The translations under genes and the position numbers were made by a program. Of a stretch of DNA of 64,000 bases, positions 48,605 through 58,907 are shown piece after piece. Each line of letters opens with the position of its first letter. The first letter of the stretch is position 1. This DNA comes from an uncultured Alteromonadaceae bacterium (GTDB taxonomy: Bacteria; Pseudomonadota; Gammaproteobacteria; Enterobacterales; Alteromonadaceae), in assembly GCA_947501935.1 (NCBI GenBank), contig CANMXU010000006.1, positions 103,639-167,638 of the forward strand. Direction: 5' to 3'. The notes under the pieces were generated by a model. The model ran no database searches, was not told where the DNA came from, and was given only the letters and a program-made list of their open reading frames with translations.

Positions 48605-49710
48605 ATTTCTCCAAACTCGATTATTTAAAAGACCCGAGTGACCATCAACTTAAAGAAACACCCGAGCAGTTTTTATTATCACTCACTGCGCCAACAGTTA
48701 TTGATATTACTGGCAATGATAAAAATCGCTGTCGAGTATTAGTCACGCTGCTACATGGTAATGAACCTTCCGGTCTTATTGCTATACACCGCTGGCTAAA
48801 AGAATACAATAAAATCAATAGCCACTTATTAATGCCATCAACCAATATGCGCTTTATTATTTGCTCGATAGAAGCTGCGAAATCTCTGCCCTTATTAAGT
48901 ACTCGTTATGTCATAAACGGTAAAGACTTAAATCGCTGTTTTAATAACAACACGGTAAATGGTGAAAGCAAGCAAGATAAACAAGGCTTTTATCAACGGG
49001 CTGATTTAATTGCACAGGCAATAAAAACAGTAAAACCAGAGGCTATAATTGACTTACATAATACCTCAGGCTTAGGGCCAGCTTTTGCTGTTAGCACAGA
49101 AAATAATGAAGATACGGTATCGCTAACCTCACTGTTCTGTTCAACCATGATTTTATCGCACCTAAGCCTAGGCGCGTTGATGGAGCAAAGTTTTGGCTGC
49201 CCAAATATTACTATAGAATGTGGCGGCAGCTCTGATGAACAAGCCCATGAAATAGCCTTTGAGGGCATCAACCGCTTTTGTAGCTCAGAATTTATTGATG
49301 ACTGTCATCATAATAACCCCGTTGAAATTATTCATACTCCGTTAAGATTACAACTAAAATCGGGTGTGGAATTAAGTTATGCAGATAATAATAACCAAGC
49401 AAATGGAGTGATATTAAGAAACAACCTTGAACAATTTAATTATGGTATTGCACAGCGTGGGCAAAGTTTTGGTTGGTTAAACGACAGTGGCCTAGAAAGC
49501 TTGGAATTAATCGACGCAGAGCAAGAAGATGTAATTACCGACTACTTTACTGTGCTTAATCACGAGTTAATTTGCGCAACCAACATTCGTGTTTTTATGG
49601 CAACCCCCAATAAAGAAATCGCTAAGAGTGACTGTATCTTTTATGTCATAAAACAACGAGATATTAAAAAATCCCAAATGCCAGAAATTGACTTTTCGGT
49701 AAGTCATTAA
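48595..49710 (+). CDS. Succinylglutamate desuccinylase / aspartoacylase family hydrolase
   Basis: Zinc-dependent amide hydrolase of the AstE/ASPA family, 371 residues from the preferred start. The zinc ligands are visible: histidine and glutamate in TLLHGNEPSG near residue 47, and histidine in IDLHNTSG near residue 150. The frame begins at 48583, but the ATG at 48595 has GGGAG five bases upstream. It overlaps the upstream ligase gene. The pairing of a ligase and an amidase suggests making and breaking the same amide bond, or sequential steps. Confidence 0.85.
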   Translation: MDINFSKLDYLKDPSDHQLKETPEQFLLSLTAPTVIDITGNDKNRCRVLVTLLHGNEPSGLIAIHRWLKEYNKINSHLLMPSTNMRFIICSIEAAKSLPLLSTRYVINGKDLNRCFNNNTVNGESKQDKQGFYQRADLIAQAIKTVKPEAIIDLHNTSGLGPAFAVSTENNEDTVSLTSLFCSTMILSHLSLGALMEQSFGCPNITIECGGSSDEQAHEIAFEGINRFCSSEFIDDCHHNNPVEIIHTPLRLQLKSGVELSYADNNNQANGVILRNNLEQFNYGIAQRGQSFGWLNDSGLESLELIDAEQEDVITDYFTVLNHELICATNIRVFMATPNKEIAKSDCIFYVIKQRDIKKSQMPEIDFSVSH

Positions 49711-49730
49711 CTAACAACTTGGCTATAACA

Positions 49731-49764
49731 AAAAAACGCGCAGCAATTAGCTAGCGCGTTTTTT
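49731..49764 (+). terminator. Intrinsic terminator after the hydrolase gene
   Basis: Stem AAAACGCGC / GCGCGTTTT with a 12-base loop and A/T runs on both sides, 21 bases after the hydrolase stop. Confidence 0.85.
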
Positions 49765-49838
49765 ATATTTTCCATTTATACAAATAACTCTTTAGTTTCA
49801 GCTAGTAAATTCAATTAACAACGCTATTTAATGGCATT

Positions 49839-49878
49839 AAAAAAGCTCAATAATCAAAATGACTATTGAGCTTTTTTT
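49839..49878 (-). terminator. Intrinsic terminator of the Ig-repeat lipoprotein gene
   Basis: Stem AAAGCTCAATA / TATTGAGCTTT with an 11-base loop and long A/T runs. It lies 42 bases after the stop of the minus-strand gene, and it may also act for the plus-strand pair. Confidence 0.88.
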
Positions 49879-49919
49879 ATTTTTTATAACTTAAACACTT
49901 TAAATTTATGTGCCCAAGT

Positions 49920-51938
49920 TTATGGTGCGATTGGCGTACCTTGAATTAAGAAGTTATCAATGTAACCGTGTTGCGCGCCTGTAGTTCCACTATTATTAAA
50001 CTGAATCCATAGCGTTTTTTGATTATTGGCATCTGCTGGTAGAGCTACTACTTTCTTCATAAAAACTTGATTGGCAATAGGATTGCCGGTACCGTCATCA
50101 TCATTACTAAAAGTTACTAACGGTTCCCAATTTATACCATCGATTGAATATGAAGTAGCAAACTCTAAACCACCAACTAAATCTTTAGCACCAACATCAT
50201 AATAAAGAGTAATATCTTGCTGGCCGGTAGTATCGAATATTGCAGCTATATCTGCACCACGTCTAACTCTTAATACTTTAGTACTGGTAATTGCACCGCC
50301 ATTAGCTGCTCCAACTGCATCATCAGCATGATCAAATGGTGAAAGAAGGCCTGACATGCCAAAACCATCTGTATGATACTCAGCCAAGTTCGCCCACTCT
50401 GCTGGAACAGTTTCCATCAACTGTAAACCCATTGGGAAAACTTCTCTAATATAAATCTGTTCTACATTATCAGGGGTATCGTTGGCAATACCATCAGTTG
50501 CGCTTAAAGCAAGCGTATATAGATTACCTGTTAAATTACCTGAAGCTTTAGTAGCGTATTCAGCTTCTAACGGTTCACGTAACATAACAATATTACCATC
50601 ATCAGTGATTTCAAATAAATCGTCAGTGCCGCCAAGGTCATCAGAAGATGTAATTGTTAAGTTACTATTATCATGACCATCAGTTACATCTAGTGCCGTA
50701 GAAGTACCAACAAGCCCTGCAATGGCATTAGGTAGCACATCAGCGCCAAATAAGGCATGAGTAATTTTTAAGGTAGCTTCATCAGTTTCACCGCTGTCTT
50801 CGATCATAACAGTGAAAGTATTTTCTTCAGCTGCGGTAAAGGTACCCGATAACGCACCGGTATCTGCATCAACGCTTAACCAAGTAGGACCAGCAGTTAT
50901 TGAATATACCAAATCATCAGGATTAGGACCTGTAGCAGAATCAGCTAAAGTTGCAGCAGAAACACTGTACTCATCCCCTTCTACACCACCATTTTTAATA
51001 ATTACTGAGCTACTAAAAGCAACCGCTACAGGGTCTACAACAATAGTAAAAGTTTCTTCAATACTGTCTTCACCATCAGAAACACTTATCGTAACCGCAA
51101 AGTTACCATCAACAGATGGAGAACCGGTTAATTGGTCACCAGTAATCGACAACCAACCGTGGTCTTCACCAACAATGGTATAAGTAAGAGGGTCTGCATC
51201 AATATCTTGCGCGCTAAGTGTGCCAGCATAGTTGCCAGTGGCAATTGCAGCTAAATTATCTAATGCTAAGTCAGTAGGTGCACTATTAGGGTCTTCAACC
51301 ACTAAAACAAATGTTTCTTCAGGAGAGAATTCATCATCTGAAACACTCAAGGTAATATTATAATTACCAGCAGCTGGTGGCGTACCGGCTAAGGTATCAT
51401 TTTCTAACGTTAACCACTCTGGAGCAGTAACAATCGCAATAGTGATGGTATCACCATCTTCATCTTGCGCACTTACAGCCGCTTGATATGCCTGACCAGT
51501 CAGCCCAGCTAAATTATCAACTGCTAAACCTGTTGGGGTATGGTTTTCAATGCCAACAGTTACTGTGGCACTGCCTTCAACTTTATCTGTGCCGTCAAAT
51601 ACTCTAAAAGTAATTTCTTCGCTACCATTAGAGCCAACATTTGGCGTACCCGTTACTGCACCAGCATTTGAAATAGAAAGCCAATCAGGTCCAGATAACT
51701 TGGTATAAATAAGACTATCACCATCAGCATCGGTGGCTGATATAGTAGCGTTAAAAGGAACACGCTCGCGACCTTGACTAATATCAAGAACAGGAACTGT
51801 TGGCAAAGTATTAGCACTTGCATCAGTATTGCCATTACCACCTGAGCTATCATAACAGCCAGAAAGCAATAAGCATGAGCTTATTGCTACTGCAGTTAAC
51901 GAACGTCTAAGCTTGTTATTCTGATTTTTAATTTGCAT
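49920..51938 (-). CDS. Ig-repeat surface lipoprotein
   Basis: Large exported lipoprotein of 672 residues. The signal segment ends in SCLLLSGCYDS, a clear lipobox. Three or four tandem domains of the putative-Ig (He_PIG/cadherin-like) type follow (about 45-130, 135-215, 220-300 and 305-395), each with D-x-D-G-D and S-D-G/DDEF motifs. The C-terminal part (about 510-670) has a beta-rich domain I do not recognise. Such proteins usually act in adhesion or polymer binding at the cell surface. The upstream region is very unusual in its density of palindromes. Confidence 0.85.
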   Translation of the reverse strand: MQIKNQNNKLRRSLTAVAISSCLLLSGCYDSSGGNGNTDASANTLPTVPVLDISQGRERVPFNATISATDADGDSLIYTKLSGPDWLSISNAGAVTGTPNVGSNGSEEITFRVFDGTDKVEGSATVTVGIENHTPTGLAVDNLAGLTGQAYQAAVSAQDEDGDTITIAIVTAPEWLTLENDTLAGTPPAAGNYNITLSVSDDEFSPEETFVLVVEDPNSAPTDLALDNLAAIATGNYAGTLSAQDIDADPLTYTIVGEDHGWLSITGDQLTGSPSVDGNFAVTISVSDGEDSIEETFTIVVDPVAVAFSSSVIIKNGGVEGDEYSVSAATLADSATGPNPDDLVYSITAGPTWLSVDADTGALSGTFTAAEENTFTVMIEDSGETDEATLKITHALFGADVLPNAIAGLVGTSTALDVTDGHDNSNLTITSSDDLGGTDDLFEITDDGNIVMLREPLEAEYATKASGNLTGNLYTLALSATDGIANDTPDNVEQIYIREVFPMGLQLMETVPAEWANLAEYHTDGFGMSGLLSPFDHADDAVGAANGGAITSTKVLRVRRGADIAAIFDTTGQQDITLYYDVGAKDLVGGLEFATSYSIDGINWEPLVTFSNDDDGTGNPIANQVFMKKVVALPADANNQKTLWIQFNNSGTTGAQHGYIDNFLIQGTPIAP

Positions 51939-51943
51939 ATAAT

Positions 51944-51961
51944 ATTGACCCCTATGTCAAT
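51944..51961 (-). promoter_or_regulatory. Small hairpin holding the ribosome site of the Ig-repeat gene
   Basis: Arms ATTGAC/GTCAAT flank a 6-base loop that holds the AGGG of the probable ribosome-binding site, a few bases before the ATG. The structure could reduce translation. Confidence 0.45.
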
Positions 51962-51962
51962 T

Positions 51963-51978
51963 AAAGTTTTAAAACTTT
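51963..51978. repeat. 16-base perfect palindrome near the Ig-repeat gene start
   Basis: AAAGTTTTAAAACTTT is a perfect 16-base palindrome, 25 bases upstream of the ATG. It is very A+T-rich, so chance is possible, but it is one of four dyads in about 270 bases. Confidence 0.6.
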
Positions 51979-52057
51979 TAATTTCAAATACCAAAAATTT
52001 CACAATTATTTAGTTATTATTTTAGTCGGCACCAAATATGTAATATTTTGTACACTT

Positions 52058-52084
52058 GGTAGTATTTATATTATAAATACTACC
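52058..52084. repeat. 27-base palindrome with 13-base perfect arms
   Basis: Arms GGTAGTATTTATA and its reverse complement are separated by a single T. It is perfect over 13 base pairs, about 120 bases upstream of the Ig-repeat gene. There is no T-run, so it is not a terminator. It looks like an operator or a cruciform site. Confidence 0.85.
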
Positions 52085-52120
52085 TTTAGACAAGGGATAA
52101 TGATCACTATTTCACCTACC

Positions 52121-52149
52121 TGTAACTAAATTATTGATTTTTAGTTACA
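52121..52149. repeat. 10-bp inverted repeat TGTAACTAAA / TTTAGTTACA
   Basis: Perfect 10-base arms with a 9-base spacer, 37 bases from the 27-base palindrome. No T-run follows on either strand. Confidence 0.75.
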
Positions 52150-52173
52150 TATTTAAAATATAAACACCTTGAA

Positions 52174-52216
52174 CAGACAATATTTTTAGATAAAAAACAG
52201 TTACAGATATTGTCTG
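52174..52216. repeat. 10-bp inverted repeat CAGACAATAT / ATATTGTCTG
   Basis: Perfect 10-base arms with a 23-base spacer. It is the third large dyad in a row in this gene-free stretch. No function is recognised. Confidence 0.7.
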
Positions 52217-52402
52217 GAGGTATAGGAAAGTTACATTGTAATGAGAGATATCGAGTACTAAGAACTAGTACGGTTTGTAAGAACTATTGACTAAATGGGT
52301 AGCTTTGTAACTTATACCAGCACAGTTTTTGCTTCCCTGTACCGTTAACATTCTAAAAGAGCCGTTCAACTGGAAATTATTCTTAAGTGAATAGAACCCG
52401 TG
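52217..52402. other. Rest of the gap between the zinc-ribbon gene and the dyad cluster
   Basis: This stretch holds no frame of useful length and no further hairpin that I can see. It must contain the 3' end of the zinc-ribbon transcript. Confidence 0.4.
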
Positions 52403-52591
52403 CTAACGCGGCAAGAAAAAAATCATAAAAATACAAAAAATGGTGATCAGCCAAAATGCTTTCACAAAAACACTCAACATAATGCGTTTGTCATTCGGGT
52501 GTTTTTTAGCTAATGGCATGCCGCAGCTTGAACATTGGCTTGCTTGTGAGTCATTTTCTGTTTGGCAGTATAAACAAGGTATTTTATTCAT
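52403..52591 (-). CDS. DnrP-like small zinc-ribbon membrane protein
   Basis: Very small protein of 62 residues. A zinc ribbon is formed by the two cysteine pairs in CLYC and CSSCGMPL, followed by one transmembrane segment near residues 41-60. Short proteins like this are annotated DnrP in denitrification loci of pseudomonads, and the next gene upstream is norD. Both points suggest a link with nitric oxide reduction, but no FNR box is visible in front of it and the name rests on memory, not on a search. Confidence 0.65.
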   Translation of the reverse strand: MNKIPCLYCQTENDSQASQCSSCGMPLAKKHPNDKRIMLSVFVKAFWLITIFCIFMIFFLPR

Positions 52592-52714
52592 AGGTATCGC
52601 TTTATAGGTACAAGTTCAACATTATAGCTTCATATTCTTCATCAAAATGCTTACCGGAACATAATCGCCGGCAAGCTTTTGATATACAGTTATGCATCGT
52701 TATTTAACGGTAAC

Positions 52715-54550
52715 TTATTGGTTAGTTAACTGATGATATAACTGCGGCAGTTTTATCGGCAGTTGCGATGGTTTTAATATAACCGTATAAGAGCTACTAC
52801 CAAAAATATACGGTAAGTATTCTTCTGCCTCTTGGTCAATGGTGATGCAAAACGGTTTAATGCCTAAGCGGTTGGCCTCAGCAATCGCTTGGTGGGTATC
52901 TTCAATACCAAAGCGCCCTTCATAGTGGTCAATATCGTTAGGTTTACCGTCGGTTAAAATTAACATCAGTTTTTGTGACGATTTTTGCTCAACCATAATT
53001 TTAGTGGCTTGGCGTATCGCTGCGCCCATGCGGGTATAAAACCCCGGTCGAATTGACTGAATGCGCCCGCGAACATCATCACTGTATTTTTCATTGAAAT
53101 TTTTCAACATTGAAAAACGAACATTAGAGCGCTTAACTGATGAAAAGCCATACATGGCAAAATTATCGCCAACTGAATGTAACGCTTCGCCAAATAACAA
53201 TAGACTGTCTTGAACTACGTCAATCACGCGGGTATTGTCGTCTAAATAGGCATCGGTTGACATAGATAAGTCAGCCAGTAGTAAACACGATAAGTCGCGA
53301 TTATTGCCACGAAAGCTTTGAAACAAGCCCTTTTCTTGGGTCGGTGCAATTTGACTTTCTACGTGGAAATCAAGCCACGACGCCATATCAAGCTCTTCAC
53401 CTTGAGGCTGTGCTTTTAACCAATACCGCACGCTGCGTAATTGTTCAAACTGTGCTTGTATGGTTTTTGATATTTTGCGCAATCGTTGTGGCAGGGGCTT
53501 AGCGATAGCATCTTTAGGTAACATAGGTTGCAGCAGAACACGGTCGTCAACCAAGTGTTGTTTTTTATAATCCCATTCAGGTAATTTTAAACCTTCGCCC
53601 ATTGGAATATCATCTTCCGAGGCTGAGGGTAGGTCCATATCAATTTTAATACGGGCACTTTTTTGATTCTGTTGCTGAGATAAGGTAATTTTATCGAGAT
53701 CTTCAACCACTCGTTGGTTGTCGTCATCATCGTCTTCACTATCATCAGTGCCGCGATCCATTTTGGCAAACTCACTCCATGAAAACATCGTTTCTAAACG
53801 AAATATCATCATACCGCTACGACTTTCTGGTGAGTCAACTCGTTCAGCTTTTTTCCGACTAGTTTCACTTTTTTTAGCGCCGCTAACGGTTTCTTGTTGT
53901 TCAACGTCATCAGGGTATTCCGGCATCAGCACATCGTCTAACGTTGCTGAAGGATATAACCATAAATATACCGCGCGCGGAGCAAAATTAACCACTGGAA
54001 ATTCATGCACTGAACCTGGTGTAAGTACCGCTTCTATAATAGCCTCTTCCATCGCCTGCTCTTCTGGCGGCAATTTGCTAATGTCAGGACGGGTTTGCAC
54101 AAATGCTTGTGCTAAGCGGTGATAACGCCCTTGTAATGCAGGGTAGCGTTTTAATACTTCAACCACTAGCTCTTGGTTATCAATCGCCCAATGGTGAAAT
54201 TTTCCTTGATGATGCGCAGCCAGTACCGCTAACCAAATATAAAGATCTCGATTTAATGATACGGTCGGAAATACCGCTAAAGATTCCGGTAAACGTAAAC
54301 TTTCTTCGTCTTGCCAAGCTAAGCTCAGTTGTTGATTGTCACCTGATATTTTTTGTAAAAAGCTGCGACGCTCTAAATATTCCCTTGGGCTTGCCGCTTC
54401 CACTCGTTTAAGCGCATCACCACCTAAAGCACGGAAAACTACCCCAATCGATTTACTGACCTGGTTAAATTCAACTCTCGCATCGAAAAAATCTGTGCTG
54501 GCCTTACGGGTTATAAACCTGTGCCAGATACCGCCAACCCACTCTTCCAT
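52715..54550 (-). CDS. norD: Nitric oxide reductase activation protein NorD
   Basis: Cytoplasmic or membrane-bound maturation factor of NOR, 611 residues, the usual length. The start MEEWVGGIWHRFITR is typical of NorD. The C-terminal von Willebrand factor A domain (about 410-600) has the metal-site motif DLSMS in LLLADLSMSTDAYLDD. NorD works with the ATPase NorQ, much as DUF58 or VWA proteins work with MoxR, to insert the iron centre into NorB. Here norD is split from norCB and norQ. Its own FNR-type box lies 62 bases upstream. Confidence 0.93.
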   Translation of the reverse strand: MEEWVGGIWHRFITRKASTDFFDARVEFNQVSKSIGVVFRALGGDALKRVEAASPREYLERRSFLQKISGDNQQLSLAWQDEESLRLPESLAVFPTVSLNRDLYIWLAVLAAHHQGKFHHWAIDNQELVVEVLKRYPALQGRYHRLAQAFVQTRPDISKLPPEEQAMEEAIIEAVLTPGSVHEFPVVNFAPRAVYLWLYPSATLDDVLMPEYPDDVEQQETVSGAKKSETSRKKAERVDSPESRSGMMIFRLETMFSWSEFAKMDRGTDDSEDDDDDNQRVVEDLDKITLSQQQNQKSARIKIDMDLPSASEDDIPMGEGLKLPEWDYKKQHLVDDRVLLQPMLPKDAIAKPLPQRLRKISKTIQAQFEQLRSVRYWLKAQPQGEELDMASWLDFHVESQIAPTQEKGLFQSFRGNNRDLSCLLLADLSMSTDAYLDDNTRVIDVVQDSLLLFGEALHSVGDNFAMYGFSSVKRSNVRFSMLKNFNEKYSDDVRGRIQSIRPGFYTRMGAAIRQATKIMVEQKSSQKLMLILTDGKPNDIDHYEGRFGIEDTHQAIAEANRLGIKPFCITIDQEAEEYLPYIFGSSSYTVILKPSQLPIKLPQLYHQLTNQ

Positions 54551-54611
54551 TAACGTTCAAAACCGCAATAACATAATGCACAAAGAGTAACAAAGTCACA
54601 CATCTAGCGAT

Positions 54612-54625
54612 GTGATTTAAATCAA
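54612..54625 (-). promoter_or_regulatory. FNR/DNR-type box upstream of norD
   Basis: GTGAT-TTAA-ATCAA matches the TTGAT-N4-ATCAA dyad with one mismatch. On the minus strand the centre is 29.5 bases upstream of a candidate -10, TACTCT (54584-54589), which is the class II geometry. It could also serve the divergent Sel1 gene. Confidence 0.65.
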
Positions 54626-54819
54626 TAACCAAAGCATTACCGTACAAGCATCAAGGATAATTAACAAAATGCTTAATGAGTAAAAACAGTAACTAGCGAG
54701 CTACTCATTTTAGGGTGCTTAAAATAGCTATTTCTAATTTATTGAAATTATGGGATATTATTAACGGTTAAATACGGACATTTACTATTTTGAATATGAA
54801 ATAGAAAAGGATTTTTACC

Positions 54820-55740
54820 ATGCTTGCCAATAACCTCACACTTAATACTAACAAGATAACTTTTAAAGTTACTGATTTAACAGCCATGGTGTTCAAAGCC
54901 ATGATTATTTTAGGGCTTTGGTATTTCTCTTATCTTAAATACCAAAGTTATCAAGCCGAACAAGCTCAAACCTTAGCCATTACTTCTCAGCCACAAATCA
55001 ACGATATTTACTTTTTAGACTTTAGCATGTTCAAAGCACAGTTCAGCGCTGAGCTAAAACCTCTTGAAAAATATCGAATCGCAAAAGTAGTTGATATAAC
55101 TGGCGACACAGTAACCTTACGTTATGGCGTGTTCTACTATAAACAGCTATCCGCTGCGATTAACAGTATCCGTTATGGTCGGTTAGCGTTTGCCGATTAC
55201 TTTGCGCCTAAACGTTACCAATACTCTCATGCCGAGCTTAAAAACCTCCATGCCAGTAGCGTAATTTCTTTAGCAAAACGACCGGTAAAAGATATGCTTT
55301 ATGGCAATAGTGTTAGTCCAGAAAAAGTAAAATATTCCGCAAGTAAGCTAACTTACGGTAAAAAAGAAAACCATAAAGGCGAAGCTTTTTTAAAAGATAA
55401 ACTCAGTGAAAATAATTTTGAATTAGCCTTTGGGCTTTTTCAACAGTCAGCGCAACTTGGTTATCCACCAGGACAAGTTAATTTAGCGAAAATGTATATT
55501 AATGGTTATTTGGTCAAAAAAGATTTTGATAAAGCGTTGTTTTGGTTAAAGCAGGCATCGTTGCAAAGTTACAAGCCTGCTATATTAAAATACGCTATTA
55601 TTTGTAAGCAAGTGAATAACTGTTATGAAAGCGACTTTTATCAAGAGTTACTCGAGTCAGGTGTGAATATTAAAGTAAACAAGCCCATGAGCTTTACCCT
55701 TTCTAACCACCCTTTATCAAATAATAAGGATATGTTATGA
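54820..55740 (+). CDS. Sel1-repeat membrane protein
   Basis: Membrane protein of 306 residues with one N-terminal transmembrane segment (about 22-42) and at least two Sel1-type repeats near 200-265 (AFGLFQQSAQLGYPPGQVNLAKMYINGYLVKKDFDKALFWLKQAS). Sel1 repeats mediate protein contacts. It overlaps the PspC gene by 4 bases (ATGA) and lies divergent from norD. Its relation to nitric oxide metabolism is unknown. Confidence 0.78.
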   Translation: MLANNLTLNTNKITFKVTDLTAMVFKAMIILGLWYFSYLKYQSYQAEQAQTLAITSQPQINDIYFLDFSMFKAQFSAELKPLEKYRIAKVVDITGDTVTLRYGVFYYKQLSAAINSIRYGRLAFADYFAPKRYQYSHAELKNLHASSVISLAKRPVKDMLYGNSVSPEKVKYSASKLTYGKKENHKGEAFLKDKLSENNFELAFGLFQQSAQLGYPPGQVNLAKMYINGYLVKKDFDKALFWLKQASLQSYKPAILKYAIICKQVNNCYESDFYQELLESGVNIKVNKPMSFTLSNHPLSNNKDML

Positions 55741-55943
55741 ATAACAAGGTATTAACACGAACTAAACACGGTATTATTTCAGGCACTTTAGCGGGTTTTG
55801 CTGAGTATTATGGTTTACGGAAAAGTCGGCTGCGGTTAGTATTTTTTATATTAGCTTTTACAGGAGTTGGGGTACTATTTTATTTTTTATTATGGATAAG
55901 CATTCCCAGTTATTCGCAACGAGAAACCTTTTTGGATAAATGA
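55737..55943 (+). CDS. PspC-domain protein
   Basis: Small membrane protein of 68 residues made of a single PspC domain: TKHGIISGTLAGFAEYYGLRKSRLRLVF and then a transmembrane segment ending in LLWISIP. PspC senses membrane damage in the phage-shock response, but the other psp genes are absent here. The start overlaps the Sel1 gene, so the two are probably cotranslated. Confidence 0.9.
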   Translation: MNNKVLTRTKHGIISGTLAGFAEYYGLRKSRLRLVFFILAFTGVGVLFYFLLWISIPSYSQRETFLDK

Positions 55944-56017
55944 ATTAAAGGCCAAAATTAAAGCGTCGCTAACTCTGCTGTTTTAACTTTTAATTAATTA
56001 TATTGAGCTGTTCACTA

Positions 56018-56091
56018 CTTAAATTTATGACCTAAATTTATGACCTAAAGTTATTGCCTAAAGTTATTGCCTAAAGTTATTGCCTAAAGTG
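56018..56091. repeat. 13-bp tandem repeat, five copies and a part, at a tail-to-tail junction
   Basis: Units of CCTAAAGTTATTG (three perfect) and of the variant CCTAAATTTATGA (two, the first with one mismatch) follow each other, with a partial sixth. The array contains the core AAAGTTA. It runs into the last codons and stop of the GFA gene on the minus strand, so the end of that protein is encoded by the repeat. The stretch 56080-56106 can also form a hairpin with arms TTGCCTAAA/TTTAGGCAA. Confidence 0.92.
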
Positions 56092-56517
56092 TAAAAATTT
56101 AGGCAACGAGTCTGTAAACTTCAACCATGACGCTTGTGAACTTAAATAAATATGAGCATTTACTTTTATCGATGCGGTTAAATTATCAAAAGCCGCCAAC
56201 GCAACTTCAATCGTTTTATCTTTGCGATTATAGCTCGACTCGAAGGTTAAGCTTGAGCCGCAATTTTTACAAAATTGCCTCACTGTGCCGTTACCAGCGG
56301 TATAGCTAGCCAACTGCCCTTGCCCTTTTAGCCAAAAAATATTGCTAAGCTTAACTTCGGCAAAAGTTGAGAAAGCCGCACCATGAAACTTTTGGCACAT
56401 TTTACAGTGGCAATGGGCAATATTATTTTCAAAGCCGCTAACGGTAAAAACAATGTTTCCACATAAGCAACTTGCTTGATTAGCCTCTGGCATTAGCGCT
56501 GAGATTTTCGCTGACAT
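56077..56517 (-). CDS. GFA/CENP-V family zinc protein
   Basis: Protein of 146 residues of the glutathione-dependent formaldehyde-activating (GFA) family. The zinc-binding cysteines are clear: CLCGN near residue 17, CHCKMC near 36, and CKNCG near 86. Enzymes of this group form or release glutathione adducts, though most are uncharacterised. Its C-terminus (about the last ten residues) is encoded by the tandem 13-bp repeat. Its start overlaps the GNAT gene stop by one base. Confidence 0.88.
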   Translation of the reverse strand: MSAKISALMPEANQASCLCGNIVFTVSGFENNIAHCHCKMCQKFHGAAFSTFAEVKLSNIFWLKGQGQLASYTAGNGTVRQFCKNCGSSLTFESSYNRKDKTIEVALAAFDNLTASIKVNAHIYLSSQASWLKFTDSLPKFLHFRQ

Positions 56518-56930
56518 TAGAGCTGTTTCACCATAAAGTATTTACAGCCGGTTTTAGGATAACCTTGTTGCTGCCACTGAGTTTCATAACCATGTTTTTG
56601 ATAAAATGGCATAGCCTGAAAATTTAAGGTATCTAATAAACATTGTTTGCAGCCGCGCTTTTTCCCTATTGCTTCTATTTCGCCTAATAATTGACTACCA
56701 ACGTTTTGACCGCGTAATTGCTCAGAAACCCATAATGTATCGAGTAATAACCAATCACCAAAAGAACGTGCCGCAGCGCCGGCAATCACTTCACCCTGCT
56801 CATTTTTAATTTGCACCGCTAAACTTTTACGCTCACTAACTTCCCAATGGGCCCAATTAAAGTCATCAATTTTTTTATCCAAAAAATCAAGTAAGGCTTG
56901 CTCAGGTTTTTCTAGAATTTCAATCTTCAT
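56517..56930 (-). CDS. GNAT-family acetyltransferase
   Basis: Acetyl-CoA-dependent N-acetyltransferase of 137 residues. The central A motif LWVSEQLRGQNVGSQLLGEIE near 65-85 includes the Q/R-x-x-G-x-G/A-type pyrophosphate loop. The C-terminal motif B is around FYQKHGYETQWQQQGYP. The acceptor is not evident. It overlaps the GFA gene and lies next to norB but on its own probable promoter. Confidence 0.88.
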   Translation of the reverse strand: MKIEILEKPEQALLDFLDKKIDDFNWAHWEVSERKSLAVQIKNEQGEVIAGAAARSFGDWLLLDTLWVSEQLRGQNVGSQLLGEIEAIGKKRGCKQCLLDTLNFQAMPFYQKHGYETQWQQQGYPKTGCKYFMVKQL

Positions 56931-56992
56931 TAATGCTCACTTATCTGGGTGAATGGCGTATTACCATGATTATTTTACTATAGAGTAAAAAC

Positions 56993-57021
56993 AAAAAACC
57001 GCAGTAATAACTGCGGTTTTT
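56993..57021 (-). terminator. Intrinsic terminator of norB
   Basis: Stem AAAAACCGCAG / CTGCGGTTTTT with a 6-base loop and T-runs on both sides, 19 bases after the norB stop. It separates norCB from the GNAT and GFA genes. Confidence 0.92.
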
Positions 57022-57039
57022 AAGCTTGATTAAAAAGAA

Positions 57040-58870
<1,831 letters not shown>

Positions 58871-58907
58871 GGTGTTTCCCTTATTAAAATTGTAATAAAG
58901 CAAGTGA

